A stretch of DNA of 64,000 nucleotides from the NCBI GenBank assembly GCA_003116995.1, contig BDSL01000015.1, forward strand, positions 558,001 to 622,000, in the 5' to 3' direction. The position numbers were made by a program, and so were the translations under genes. The notes beneath the pieces were generated by a model, which made no database searches, was not told the origin of the DNA, and saw nothing but the letters and a program-made list of their open reading frames with translations. This DNA comes from Yamagishiella unicocca (Eukaryota > Chlorophyta > Chlorophyceae > Chlamydomonadales > Volvocaceae). Within the stretch, counting starts at the first letter, position 1. Every line of letters starts with the position of its first letter. Positions 13,201 to 25,600 of this stretch are shown piece after piece.

Positions 13201-16096
13201 GAGGAGCATGTGAGAGGAATCTACACAACAATTGCCGAACAATGGAATGTATCATGCTGACATGAAGACCCTACGAACCCATTCAGGCCAAGGCGTACAC
13301 ATGCCCGCTTGCAGATTCAGACCCCTCAGATCTTGCACAGCGGAACCCCGCCTTCCCGTACCCTGGTTAGCCAGCACCGTGGAGTAATCGCCGTACACCT
13401 CCGACACCTTGGAAACGCTGTGGCCATTAAGACGCAGGTCGCCTGAGCAGTTCTCGCTGTTCCAGCGCAGGTCCAGCTGGCGCAGCTTTGTCAGATTCAC
13501 CAGTCCCGCCTGGCAATGCAGGCCAGGCGCCTGGACGAAGGCAATCGCTGGCGAGACCGGTGCGGACACGCCAGTGAAGGCCGACACGATCAAGTGGCCA
13601 TTCCGGAAAAACCGCACGTAGCCTGCATTTAGGTCTAGATCCACCGTTATGAAGCAGTGAGCGGAGCTCGATTCCGCCATGTGCGCCAGTCCGTCGCGCG
13701 GCGGCGGGGGCACATTTAGCGGTGAAGGATTGGCGTTGTTGGCGGCATTGGTGCCTGTCAGGTCGGGCAGGGCCGGTAAGTCGCATGGGGCATTATCGCA
13801 GGAGTAGAAAGGTGGAAAGTGGCGCGAGTTGTAGTTTGAACACCTGACTCGTTTGTGGCCGGGGTACAATGCTAGCGAATCGTACCCTTTGGACCACTGC
13901 GCAGTCAAGCTCTGGTGGTGATGTTGGGTGTCGGTAGCACCAAATCCGGGCCTAGTCATTTCCACCCGACGCTCGGATGAACATACGCTTCCATTCATGC
14001 CCCGAGCCTCTTCTCTCTCCTTGATCCCGGAGTCGCGGTTCCTAATTTCCGTGACGCATAGTGCTGCGCTGAGAAAGCGTACCTGGTAGCCGCATCCACG
14101 CGCCCCATTTGCCCTGTGGGCGTGGAACTGAAGGCGTTGCATCCACACCGTTGCCGATCGCGGCCCCAGCCGTTGATTGTCCAGCGCTGGTGTCGCCGCT
14201 CATGGCTGGAGCCACAGACACCGATCCAGAGCCAGCTGCTGCCAGCCCACCGGTGGGCATCCGCAAGCTCCCGACAACGGCCGCGCTCGCCACTGTCGCT
14301 GATGATCCAGCTCCGGCCGCTGCACCTGTACCCGACGAACCAGCGCCCGCGCTGCCGTTGGTGGTCAACGCGCGCAACGGCCCTGCGAAGTTGGCCAGGA
14401 TATTGCTGCCGTTGGACGTGGGTGCATCGAGCGACGACGTCACAATACCGACGTATATATGTGTAGGGTGCGGCCCGTAGTTGTCAAGCTGCACGGTCCA
14501 GCGATGGCGCCCACTGGTGAAGACTGTAGAACCATGGAACTCGACGCTAGTGCCGCAGCCCTGAGCGCTCAAATTAACGGGCGTGGTGGCAGATGTGTGA
14601 TACTTGACGCATGTATCGAGCTCGCACAGCTGCGTCTCCGGCGCGCCATTCGGCGTGGGGCTGTACCAGGTATACAGCGGGCTGGGCGTCGTGGCCTCGT
14701 GCAAGGACACCGACATCCCAGGAAGCACCGTCACAAATGGATACATTTGCAGCGAGGATATGATGCTGCACGGCAAGGATGACTGCAGTAGCACCGCGTC
14801 GTTCAGCTTCAATGTGGCCATAATGACGGGCTGCTTGTCCTCGCGAGGAGCTAACTCAAGGCTGAGCACGTCTCCAGCTTCCACTGTGCGGTGTGTACTG
14901 GTTGAGCTGATCATGTATAACGGCTTTCGGGAGACGCTGTCTACGGGCACACCCGCCACACTGGGGCCTTTGGTGCCACCCGCCGTGGTTAGCACAGCAG
15001 CCCCCCCAACAGAAGACCTAGTCGCCTTCGACTTGTTCTCAGGGGACCTAACTGCCGTCGACGGCGGTCCCGTGGCAGTATTTAGGGGCGCTGCAGTCCC
15101 AGCAGGGTTAGTCGTAGTTCCGGTCGTGGCAGCTGGCTGCGGCCCTGCTGAGGAACTGGAACCTGCTACAGCTGCCGAACTAGCTGAGAAGGACGAATCT
15201 GAGGGGGACGCTGCGGCCACACTGAGGGGGACTGTCGCGGGATCGGTTGGCGTCGCGGAGGCTGAACCGGCAGCTGTGCTGGCTGAAGATTGCGCCGCCT
15301 GCTGAGCGGGCGCCTGCAGAGCCGGACATGCCCGAGTGGATGCCAAACCCCATGTTATATTGTCGACTGGTCCGTAGTGAAGGTCATCCACGCGGAACTT
15401 TACTGTAATTCCGCCGCAATACGCAACATACTTCATGACCTCCAGCTCCAATACTGCATAGGTATCCCGAGAATTGCTGGTGCGTTGAGGCTGGTGGGCT
15501 TTCTGACATTCTAACTGCAGCGCCTGCGAAGACAGAGCGCGCGACCATCCAGGGATGAGCGCACTCGACTTATGTGCAGTGCCCCGTTGTTGGGGTTGCT
15601 GCACCGGCTGCGCCTGCTGCTGTTGTGAGGGTCCTCCACTTTGCTGAGATGTTGCTGGAGCAACAGCACTGACAGCAGCTGACGCTGCTGCTGCTGCCGG
15701 GACGTGCGAAGCGCTCAGCGTCGCTGCTGCCGTTGAGGACGCCGGAGTAGCCTGCAGCAAGACATAAATCATCATGAACAATGTTCAATACGTCCGTCAT
15801 AGTCAGGCTTCGCTTGCCTCGAGAGAGAGAGCGGCCGGCCGCGTTGACGTTGTGAGGTTCGCCGGACCCACGCTGGCAGCTGCCGGCAACGGAGCTGCCC
15901 GAACGTTTTCAGCTGCGGAGGCAGGTTGCATATTGCCTGTAGGCAAAGAGCGTGCAGATTCGCGCGGCTTAGAGAGCCTCCAGCAAAAGACCCGCCACGG
16001 AGCAAATAGCATGGAGCAAGCCTCACCACCTAGCTCCGCAGAGAAACGACCCGTCTCCTCGTACTGCCGACGAGGCGACGAGGGCCCCTGGCCCAT
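2483..16096 (-). CDS. Giant HECT E3 ubiquitin ligase with six SPRY, PIMT-like and pseudokinase domains
   Basis: Twenty-four exons join in phase to about 2879 aa: 16027-16096, 15872-15912, 14083-15751, 13362-13754, 13066-13178, 12442-12567, 11554-12224, 10964-11180, 10631-10814, 10158-10425, 9715-9912, 9423-9513, 9077-9181, 8653-8819, 8317-8504, 7981-8125, 7536-7767, 7215-7398, 6458-7071, 6036-6272, 4440-5849, 3626-4202, 3064-3472, 2483-2813 (TGA 2483-2485). Approximate domain order is Ser/Ala-rich head (1-130), six SPRY domains (140-1380), PIMT-like methyltransferase (1385-1626), charged coiled coil (1630-1700), low-complexity linker, pseudokinase (1915-2430) and HECT (2442-2879). HECT ligases take ubiquitin from an E2 onto a Cys and pass it to a substrate; the SPRY domains probably bind substrates. 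From 15751 downward the model is firm. The first two exons (start ATG 16094-16096) rest on splice sites and phase only. The acceptor at 3472 could instead be 3438. Confidence 0.8.
4440..6272 (-). other. Pseudokinase domain exons of the giant ligase
   Basis: Exons 6036-6272 and 4440-5849 encode a kinase-like fold resembling plant U-box and receptor-like cytoplasmic kinases. Visible are a degenerate glycine loop (VFMGTFKGVKV), a candidate beta-3 lysine in RVWKVP, HPNITAVLGVC, helix E (IGSDICKALAFL), and YTDPAVIF followed by FYAFGVVLLQLLTE in the place of the activation segment end and helix F. The HRD and DFG positions read roughly SPHALRSL and KLSMLP, so the catalytic and metal-binding aspartates are missing. 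Phosphotransfer is unlikely; a binding or scaffolding role is inferred. Confidence 0.75.
7536..8819 (-). other. PIMT-like methyltransferase domain exons of the giant ligase
   Basis: Exons 8653-8819, 8317-8504, 7981-8125 and 7536-7767 encode a domain like protein-L-isoaspartate O-methyltransferase. In order: a helical start (NEELVNILKAKGCV), DLFVPKDRHREAF, a GSTMTLPPPSFVAMALE segment in the place of the substrate loop, SAM motif I (FLDVGCGTGYVTALAA), the acidic ribose-binding position in VHGIECVSPRL, and motif II/III (YDAIYCDAS, LLKPGGRMVVII). The SAM-binding residues look intact. Whether it methylates or only recognises isoaspartate cannot be told from sequence. Confidence 0.8.
9077..15751 (-). 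other. Six tandem SPRY domains of the giant ligase
   Basis: Repeated SPRY signatures lie in this block: G.H.W.V/I.V...., IGV/VGV, TYYLSNG or FVNG-like strands, GD.I.V.LD and an R/KF..NG strand. Clear copies are read from exons 13066-13754 with 11554-12567, then 11554-12224, 10158-11180 and 9077-10425. Two more, further upstream, are split by Ser/Thr/Ala-rich inserts (about 13362-15500). One copy is spread over four small exons. SPRY domains mediate protein binding; the copy number of six is my count from degenerate repeats and could be off by one. Confidence 0.75.
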
Positions 16097-16595
16097 TATT
16101 TCCCGCCCAAGCGTTCCTCGTCAATGCTCGCAATGGTCACGCAGCTTTTTGAGGTGAGTGGTTGCCCAAGGGCGTGTGTTATCCGCTTGTTGGCTGTGGA
16201 AGCTAGCTGCTTGTTACAAACTTCGGCAGAGGCTGCCTACAACCTGGGCTTCCGCAGAGTCATTCCCATTTTCGGATATGGCTATTCCCAACTCCTCACG
16301 GAAAAATTAAAGACGGCCAATACTATGACCCTACAAATGCTACCAGGCTGCTATTCGATACGTCTGCATTGGAGCATTGGCACTTCGGGCAGTACGGCAC
16401 GTCTGGTCAATCCGGCAATAATCCGGGTCCGTAACACCGTAAGTCAGCATGCATCATGACTACCTCGTACATCCTACGAAAATCCTTTACAAGCTTTCAT
16501 GGAAAACCGTTGTGTCTACTATCCTTCGCGTCCAACACGGCATAGCGGCGTCGGCATCCTCCCAGCAGAGCCCCGGTTCATCGCAACTCGGCATC
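16097..16595. other. Short intergenic region between two minus-strand genes
   Basis: About 500 bp separates the AAA ATPase stop from the proposed HECT ligase start, so it must hold the ATPase 3' UTR and the ligase promoter. A minus-strand TGTAA at 16487-16491 is 105 nt past the ATPase stop and is a good polyadenylation candidate. A plus-strand frame here is discussed among the rejected items. Confidence 0.55.
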
Positions 16596-19500
16596 TTATA
16601 GGAAATATGTAAGGGTGTCAGCCTTGCGCTTACCCCCTTCGCCATAGGCCTCGTTCCACCGTCGCAGCTCATTCATTAGCGAACCCTGATCGCTTGCCAC
16701 ACTAGGCCCAACTTGTTGCATGGCAGCCTTGAAGTCATCAAGGTTAAGGGCGCGCAGTTGCGGTTCCGATAACGTACTGCCTGCCAAACTCGGCGCCGAA
16801 GCTGTCGCCTGTACGGACTGCGTTACTGTGTTGGGCTCCGCAATCGGTACCTCCATAGTCAGCGCCTCGTTGGCACCTGGGTCTGGTTCTGCTTTCGCGC
16901 CTGTTGCGCTTGCCGCCGTGGCCATGGTTTGCGTATTGTTGAGGGCCGTTGTCTCGCGACGTGCCTTCTCAGCCGCCACTTTCTCAGCCGCGATGAACTC
17001 TCGAATCGGGCGGTAGGCTGCCGCCACACAAACATTTTTTAGGTCAGAGCCACTGTAGCCTTCCGTAAGCGACGCTAGCTCGTCCAGCGCGAAGCCAGGT
17101 TCCAGCTGCTCGTCCTTCAGCAGCACCTATAACAATGGGCGTAAACATGAGGGTTTCACAGACGCTTGAAACAGACGCTTGTCAAGTGGGAGCATTTTGC
17201 TCGGAAATCCTGCATAAAAACGCGGGAAGATACTCGTAGACTCTTCGACACTTAAGCCCCGCATACCCAGATGTGGTAGGCTCCACCCCTAGCGGCTCAA
17301 TTTATTCAAGATAATGTAGTAACCCACATGTAGAATCTTGACCCGATTGCTTGCGTCCGGCAGATCCACCATAATCCGTCGGGGCATGCGGCGGATCACG
17401 GCCTCGTCCAGGTCCATGGGTCTGACAGGGGTTTATGCGGAGGACAGAAGACACAACTAGATCCCAAGATAGGAAGAGGTGGGGAGCAGCGACACGGTAA
17501 TAGCACGGATATGAATGCCTTAAGACCATGGCGATATCGAAACCAGACAATGCCGTGGGACGCGGGTGCAGCGCTGGGCATCTGGCGGACTGATTGCAGC
17601 ACGGAGCGCATGCACACGACAGCCCAATCGATGCCATCATATCGACTTGGGAACCGCAAACTTGGGCTCTTGACGCAAGAGCCACACGCCTGACCATCTA
17701 CCCGAAGCCGCTGTCCGGATCACGTGTTTGTTTTCATCAAGATCACGCGGAATCCCGCGTACCGGTTTGTGGCCGCCAGCACCATCACCCGGTCCTTCTG
17801 GCGCGTCTTGAGTCCATCCCAATGCGCCATGAACTGCGTATTTCACAGGAAAGATATGCAAGAAACCCGACGCGTGATATACCCGAGGATATCAAGACGT
17901 AGAGCCTCGGGGAGGGGCCTACTTCAGGCAACAACTTATTAGAACTAGTGCGCGGAAGAGCGCGCCGGCTGGAACCCTTGGTTCAAGACCGTGCGAATAC
18001 GGCAAGTACGGAGAGAAGCCTGGGGTGTGTGTGCCTTGGAATGACACAGTTGCAATCAGGCAGAACGCGCAAATCAATGAAGTGCTTGCGCAAAACATCG
18101 TGCAATGTGGTGAGCAACCCTGAGGCGGTGCAAGGAGATGGTTGCCCGCACACCAGCAATAGTACGAACGCTGTGCGAATGTGGGTTATCTGAAACCCGG
18201 TGATGCGCGCGCCGAAACCAACTGCAAGCCCGCTCCAGTTGAGCGCTACAGCCCCATGCCATGCAGCTGTGACGACCAAGCTGATGACGGCACCGCTTGT
18301 TCCGCACGAGAATGCGTTTTCTGCATACAACTCGAAAAACTGCCTGTCGCGTGATTCCGCACTGCACCCTGACCTCGTTCTTCATCTTGCGACTGGCCTC
18401 GTGTTCGTTGCTGCTGCCTGTGCGCTTGCCGAGCAGGGAGTCCACCTGCCGAAAAACGCGCAGCGCGAAAAGTCGGCGAAAGAAAGTGGGATGTGTTAAT
18501 ATGCGGCACACCGCCTCTACAACTCCTTTTTAACGAAACATTGAAGCGTCCGGCGACCCGCATGGCGCGCTGGGAATCCAGATTTTAGCAGCGAGTCGGG
18601 CGCTTCGACTGATCTATAAAACCGCCACAATCAATGTCGCACCTCGTCGACAAAGATCACCGACGGAGCGATCTTGTGCGCCAAGGTGAATACTGCCTTG
18701 ATGTACTTCTCCGCCTCGCCAAACCTGGATTGCACGGGCAAAGTGGTGGTTGTGTTCGAATTAGGTAACGAGTTGCCCTAATGATGATGATGATGCGCGC
18801 GAAGCCATACGCATGTGCACGCAGCCCTGCGGCGGCTGCCGCCCGTACCCACCACTTTGAGGTGACGCTGGAGAGGCTGACATACAGGAAGTTCGCACCG
18901 CACTCGGACGCCACGGCCTTGGCAAGCATGGTCTGTCCAGAGCACACATGGGAACCGGGATGGGCGGAGAGCACGTCAGCAGCCTGCAGGATCACGCGAG
19001 CTCTGCTGGACTAGGACCGCTGACGGAGGTCTCTGTTCTCAGGCGCAGGAGGACGGAACGAGGCATCACCGTCAAGGTCACGCTGCTGAGGACGGACCCT
19101 GTCGCCAGAGGTGCGAGCGTTGTCGCCCGCGAGACAGGGACAGGTGCTGTCGCCCGCGACCGTAGGCTGCAGCCCTTCCCGCTGGCCCTCATGTCGGACG
19201 GCCGGCTTCCCACAGCCCCGCAGTTCACCTTGCCGGTCCCAGGCGGCCCGAAAAGCAGGACTCCCTTGGTCGGCTTGGTCAGGGTACCGCGCGTGAAGAG
19301 CTGCGAATGGCGGGACACGAGGGTGGCCGGTCAGTTACCACCGGAGGTGCAGGTGCGCACCACAGGTGCGCACAACAGCAAACGCGGAACACCGGATGAG
19401 CGCCCCGACACATTTCCCGATGGAATGCCTGTGTACGTGGCTGCGCACGGAAGCGGGTCAACACCTGAGCCGTAGGCCATCTGCCTTCCACACCGCGGCG

Positions 19501-19611
19501 CACCTCTGGCCGCTGCAGTGGCAGCATGACGACTTCCCGGAGGGTTTCCTTGACGCCCTCGAGGGCGCCGATGGAGTCGAAGCTGACGCCCAGCTCCTCG
19601 GGCGGCACCAC
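16596..19611 (-). other. AAA core ex exons of the FHA-AAA ATPase
   Basis: Eight short exons and one long final exon encode the full AAA module: VSFDSIGALEGVKETL (start of the module), GPPGTGK at 19229-19249, NFLYVSLSSVTSKWFGE, APSVIFVDEVDSLLGKR, EASRKMKNEFMAHWDG, VLAATNRPMDLDEAVIRR with the arginine-finger RRMPRR, and LTEGYSGSDLKNVCVAAAYRP. All expected catalytic residues are visible, so the ATPase should be active. The final exon also encodes an Ala/Thr-rich insert before LDDFKAAMQQVGPS. Confidence 0.92.
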
Positions 19612-22600
19612 CTGTTCTCCCGGGCGCAGCACACGGCGCAGAGCAGCTTATTGAAGGGGCGATACGATAAGGAAGCGTTGTGAAGTGGTGCCAGCAACGA
19701 AGTGTAGGGCGGATGATAAGAGACACAAGAGATAACGTTGCGGACGGTGCCCGAAATGACACGAAGTGCAGGTGGTTACTTATTTTCATCCCTGCAGTGA
19801 CAACAGCAAACCCACGTCCCTCCCCACTGGTGGACAAAGACATTGACACTGCCTTTCCGCGGCGGCGCACCTCTCCCAGCAGCTTCTTCTCGAATTCGCC
19901 CTCGACCTGGACGTCCTGCGAGCATACGTGTCACGGGTGGAATGCCGGGATCGGTATGTGGGTCCGGGCGAGGCACACGAGGACAGCATCCGACGGGGCG
20001 TGCGAGCTGTGAGAAGTGGACCCGGCCGGCGGCGCCGCGCACCCATGACACACGGGCTGGGGCGGTGGAGCACCCATGGCGCAGAGCTGCCTGTCGAGAG
20101 GCTGCAAACCATCAGACGCATGCCCTGACCGCGTGACGTTGTGACGTTTTGGCCCCTGGCTGGTCAGTACAGGTGCAGCAAGTACGCGGTGCTACGCAGC
20201 CCACGCACGCGATGCCGCACCGGAGTCGCGGCTGTCAGTACCTGCAGGCCCTGCTTGGACGGCGGGACCCGCTCCGCCGCCACGGCCTTGAACGTAGCCA
20301 CGGCGGAGGCCACGTCGGCTGACGTCACCTGCGGGCAAAGGCAGAGGTGTCTCCAAGTGAGGAGCTGATCATAGCCATGGCCACCAACCACATTACCAGG
20401 CTACACGACGCCCGGGAGCCTTGCCAGCCTCGACTGCCTTACTTGCTCCCTCCATTCATAACAACCCTCCCTGCCCGACCTTCATGCTACGGTACCTGCA
20501 GCAGGCCGCCCCGCACCAGCTGTTCATCGGCAGACGGGCTGGCGGCAGCGGCAGCGCCTGCGGTGCCGGCGGTGGCGCGCTGCACGGCCGCCGCAGCCGC
20601 CCAGCCCACTACGCGCTCCGCAGCCTCCGGAGGCAGGGCCTGGTCCCTGCACGGCAGGTCGTTATGCGCGGGCGATTCCAACGACCGAGCGGACAGCTGT
20701 TGACACACGGAAGGCCAGCGTGGGGCGATCGTTCTCCTCCATGGCATATCTATGCCCCCCGTAGCGTGTTGATATAATACCGCTCTTTCGGCGACCATTT
20801 CCTTCCATGCGCTCATCTATGACCGCCGTACCGAAAAAGCGGGTAGCGCTTGTCCATTTGTTGATTCAGGATGTGCGGGGGCCGTAATAGGCCGCAGACG
20901 TGCAGTCCCCCGTGTGTCAGCGCGGTGCCGGGGCTGCTCACCTCACCACTACCGCGTCCAGGTCGGCGCACTGGATGCCGCAACGCGACATGAGGGCGCC
21001 CAGCGTCCGGCGGTTGGAGCGCTCACGCAGGGTGGCCACGTCGCGCTCCAGGGAGGCGCGCCACTCGGACGCAGCGGGCTCGCCGTGCGGCGCGTGCAGC
21101 GTCACACGGTTGGGGAAGGCCTTGAGCAGGGCGCGCACGGAACGAGTGTCCCGTGGGTCGTCCAAGCCGGAGAGCCCGCGGGCCTTATCGGCGAGCCTGG
21201 CGGCATACGGTAGATAGGAAGTGACGTTTGATTCCATACGCGCAAGATGGGCTCATGCGCAGTTTTCACACGCCTGAGCGGCAAAGCGCTGGCGAGGAAT
21301 GATCTCACGCATGGACACGCTGCAATGTGAACTGGAGCAACCCGCAATCCTGTAAAGACCCTTCGCGGCATCGGTCACAGCCCTTGCCCACCTCCCATTG
21401 ACCGCTGCATCACGTCACGTCACCATGGTCACGCCCGCGGCACCCAACCACCCAACCACCTCACCTGCCGAACATGGGGTCCAGCAGCAGCATGGGCTCC
21501 ATCATGCCCTGCAGCCGCGACGCACCCCCGCCCCAGGGCCCGCCCAGCCCGCCGCCGAGACCGCGGCCCGCGCCGCCGCTGCGCGGCACGTGTGAGGCCA
21601 CCACCAGCACGCCCGGTGGCAGCGCCTCCAGCGCGCGCCGCACCCGCGCCAAGCGCTCGGTGCTGCCCAGCACCACCCGCTCTGCGTCCTGTGGATGGAC
21701 AGACCGAGGGCAGGTTGGAAAGCGGGGTATCGAGGAACCCCCGTGGGCACGACGTAGGAAAACGAGTAAAAAGAGAAGATCGAGGGGTAGCGAGGACGCC
21801 CGGTTACACGACATAGGAAACGGAGGACAGAAACAACTGGCGATTAGTTTTGGGGGGGGCGGATAGAGGTCAAGGGGGAGGGGCCATGCCGAGACACTCG
21901 AGCAGCCACTGTATCAGCAGACGCGAGCCAGCTTACAAGAAACGCAGAGGCTATGGTTGAGAAATGGCCAGCGAGTGGGCCAAGAATCGACGGGGAGGAA
22001 TTGCCACGCCGTGGCCCCTTTCGCTCCAAAAGTGCACCCACCGCAGGGGCCTCACCCGGATGTGTACGACCACCGGCCCCCGCGCCGCCACCTCTCCCGT
22101 CAGCTCGAACAGCGCCGCCACCGCCGCGCTCTCCGCCTCCTCATCCTGGCGGTTGCCTTCCAGCAGCAGCTCCGAAGCCGAGCAGAAGAACCCGTGCCCC
22201 TCCTCGCACGAGCCGCCCAGGTCCACGCCGCCGGGTACGACGGAGTCGAAGCGAACACCCACCTGTCCAAGTCCAGCACGGGTGCGAATGCAGAGGTGCG
22301 GGTGTGGAGTGGTATAGGGCTCGCCGACTAGGCGTCAGCTGCTGGAGTGTAAGCAAGTGATGTCCGACAAGCCTGAGCTCAGCGCTGTGAGGACGCGGGT
22401 ACGTGCTACAGCGCAGGCCGGCGACGTCAGCAAGGAGGGTGCTTGCAAGGAGAGGAGAGCAAGCGGTTGGGAGCGACCGCGGTTGCGCAGATGCTGATAG
22501 CGACAGCGCAGTGTGCGTCCTGCAGCGACGCAGTGCCTCCAGCAGACCCCGCCAGCCCCCCTGGAGCAGACCCCGCCAGCCCCCCTGGAGCAGACCCCGC

Positions 22601-25600
22601 CGGCCCCCCTGGATCAGACCAGTGGCCCCCTCTTGTCTTGCGACGGGCCGCACAGCTCGGGCGGCCCGGCACGACCCTGCAACCCCCCCCCACACACCTT
22701 GCGGGGGTTGTCCTCGAATGCCACAACCACGCGACCAGCAGAGCCTGGCGGCGGACCGCGCGTTCCGCCGCCACTGCCAGGAGGCCCGGAGAACCCCGTC
22801 GACACATCAGCAGCCTTTCGAGGAAGGGTGTGTGGGGGGTTCGAGGGAAACCCGTGGATGTCCGAAAAACCGAGGGGGTTGATAAGAAAATCCGCGAATC
22901 CACGGCCGACAAACCGAGGGTGGGGGGGGGTCAGAGGAAACCGGTGGGCGGGGTAGGACGGGCGAACAACAGGGGACCAAAGGTCGGCGCCAGCAAAGCA
23001 GCGGGAAGACCCCACCGGGGCGCTGGTGAGGCAAGCCCGTGGGGCGTTACATCAACTAAAAGCCTCTGTGCTTATGCAGCCTGAAGCAGCCCCAACCCCG
23101 CCGCCACCCAACTGCTCCTCGGCTCACCACCTTGGACGCCAAGCTGAGGCCCACCGTGCTGGCCAGGTGGTAGCCCACGGGGCTGACCCCCTGCAGGCCC
23201 AGCAGGGCGCTGCCGAGGCCGCCCGGCAGCTTTGGGCCGCCACCGGCGCCCCAGAAGCGCACCCTGCGGCGAGGAAAGGGCGCGGGCGAGGGCGAGGGCG
23301 CATTTGGGGCGTGGGTGGGAAGTGGGAGCAGGGCGGGGACGGACGGATGATGATAGCCGCAGCACGATGCGAGCAGGCACGCGCTTCGGCCCGTGCGGCG
23401 GAAGCGCTGGTTGTGATTTGTGAGAGGCGCCCTGCGGTGCGGACGGGAGGGTGCCGGCAGCTGGCGCGTCGCGGCCGCACCTGTCGCCCTTCCGCAGCGG
23501 CTGGGACCCTCCAGCGGCGCCCTTATCGCCGCCAGTCCCCCCGCCGCCGCGCCCGGCGGCTGCCTTGTCGCTGGTGCCAGCGGCGCCCGCCTTGTCACCG
23601 CCGGGACCACCGCCGAAGAAGCCCAGCAGCCGCCGCCTCTTGATGCCGCTGGGTTGCCAACGTGAGGCAAAGCGGCTGGAATCCAGACCTAGATCGAAAG
23701 GGTCGTCGTCGTCATCTAGATCCTGATCTGCATCTCGTCCTGTCCGCACGAAGATGGGGGGCAAGACAAAAAGGAGAGGGACGAGGACCGTCAGCACGGC
23801 CCCTATGGGACAGCCGCACAAATTCTTGCCGCAGCGCCGCCCCCTAGGCTGGACTGGGTGGCTACATCGCTTCTCCAAGTCTCCCTCCTACCCGACATCC
23901 ACAGCTCCAACCTTGCCACCAAGGACCTCACCTACCACTGGGCAAGTCAGAAGCTCCCTGCAGGTCCATCACCACCGAGGCCCCACGCCAGCGCTTTGCC
24001 CCCGCCCCGCCCCGCCCGCACCCGCCTACCGTCATCGCCGCCGTCCGCCAGGCCGCCGCCGCTTCCGCTGCCGCCCGCCGGACCCACCGCACCATCTCCG
24101 TCCAGCCCCAGCGCCACCCGGTCCAGGACCAGCAGGTGAGCACCGCACGCCGACGCCAGGCACGACACAAGCGCCTGCTGGTACAGGTCGCTGCCGTACG
24201 GTCCACACAGCAGGATACGCGGGCTCATGGGCGCCAGGTCGGAGGTGAAGGAGGCGAAGCGGCTGTTGCGCAGGTGCAGCATAGCGGCGGCCATCAGTCG
24301 CTCCTGGCAAAGAAAAAGAAGCGAAGCGAAGCGGGGGAGACGGGTGGGGGGGGGAGGGGAGTGTGTTGAGGACGGTGACGACTGCGCCGGCGAGGATGCA
24401 GAGTGGGCAGGGACTGAGCGAGCCTGTCTGGAACTGGACGCCACCGATACAGGTACAGGCGAAGCGTGCGCGACGAATTTTTCGATTGTGGCACGTAGCA
24501 AATCCCTAAGTTTGCTGATTATTAGGAAACTCTTAGGAAAACCAAGATGCGCATGCCGGGTTCGTAGGTGCACGGCCAGCTACGTAGCTCGCATATGCCC
24601 GCAGGCCCCTGAGGGCCTTACAAAGTACTTCCCGTGCGCCTATCGTACGCTGCTGCCGCTCCCGCTTCACGGCAGCAAACACAGCGGCATCAGCGTAGCG
24701 GCAGGTCGCCCCGACGCACCTTGGTTCCGGAGCCCAGGTGGTAGGGGAGGTTGTCGAAGTTGGTTGTGTTGGCCCCCGGGCTGGTCAGTGCACGGGCGGC
24801 CAGTTCCGCCTTGAAGCTCGCGACCTGCGCCGGGGGATGAGACGGGCCCTATTGGACCTAGTGCGCTCACAGAACCGCAGTGGTTGCAAGGAAAACCCGT
24901 GTACGAAGGAAAATCCGTGTACGAAAGAAAACCCGTGTACGAAAGAAAACCGTTTAGCCCCGCAGTGGTGGGGTGCCCTGTTTTGCAGGGCTCCAGACGC
25001 ACCCTCTTCCTGGCCGACTCGCTCGGAGGTGGTCCTGCGGCCGGCTGCTGCAGCGGCAGCGACGACGTCGCCCCAGCATGAGCCTGTGCCTGGGGCTGGG
25101 GCTGGTCTGAAGCGGGCGCTGCCGCTGTTGCCGCTGCGGCTTCAGCGGCAGGTCCATCGGCGGCGGGGTTTGTCGCCCTAGCTGCGGGCGCCTCCGTCTC
25201 ACTGGCCGGGTCGCCGCCACACTCGCCGCCACTCGCGACTGCGCGGTGCGCACGTCAGAAGGAAGGGGAGTCCGGGAGGACAGGTGAGGCGTCGAGCAGT
25301 GACATGTGACAGGCGGCGTGGGCGCGCCAGGCGCAGTGGAACGCATCCTCCAGGACCTCCCAGTGCGCCCACGATCTGAAACGTTCCAAACATAACCCCG
25401 AGAGCCTCCCCCCCGCCCCCGCTCCCGCCGTAGGCTAGTACGGACAGCCCAACGGCGGTGCCAGCAGCACGCCTCCGATTTCCAGGCCAGCCTAGCGCAA
25501 TCGACCCAAATACGAGGCCGCTGAGAGGCCAAGACCGGAAATAGCAATCCGGGACTGACCCGCGGGACGCGGCGCTGGAGGCGGCGACTCTGTAGGATCC

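Noticed and set aside
15774..16434. Plus-strand two-exon frame ending in a protein-like stretch (KDGQYYDPTNATRLLF, TAA 16432-16434)
   Set aside because: Its first exon is antisense to the proposed first exons of the HECT gene, its second reads well in two different frames with a shift between them, and it fills the short gap needed for the HECT promoter. No family was recognised. Transcript data could revive it.
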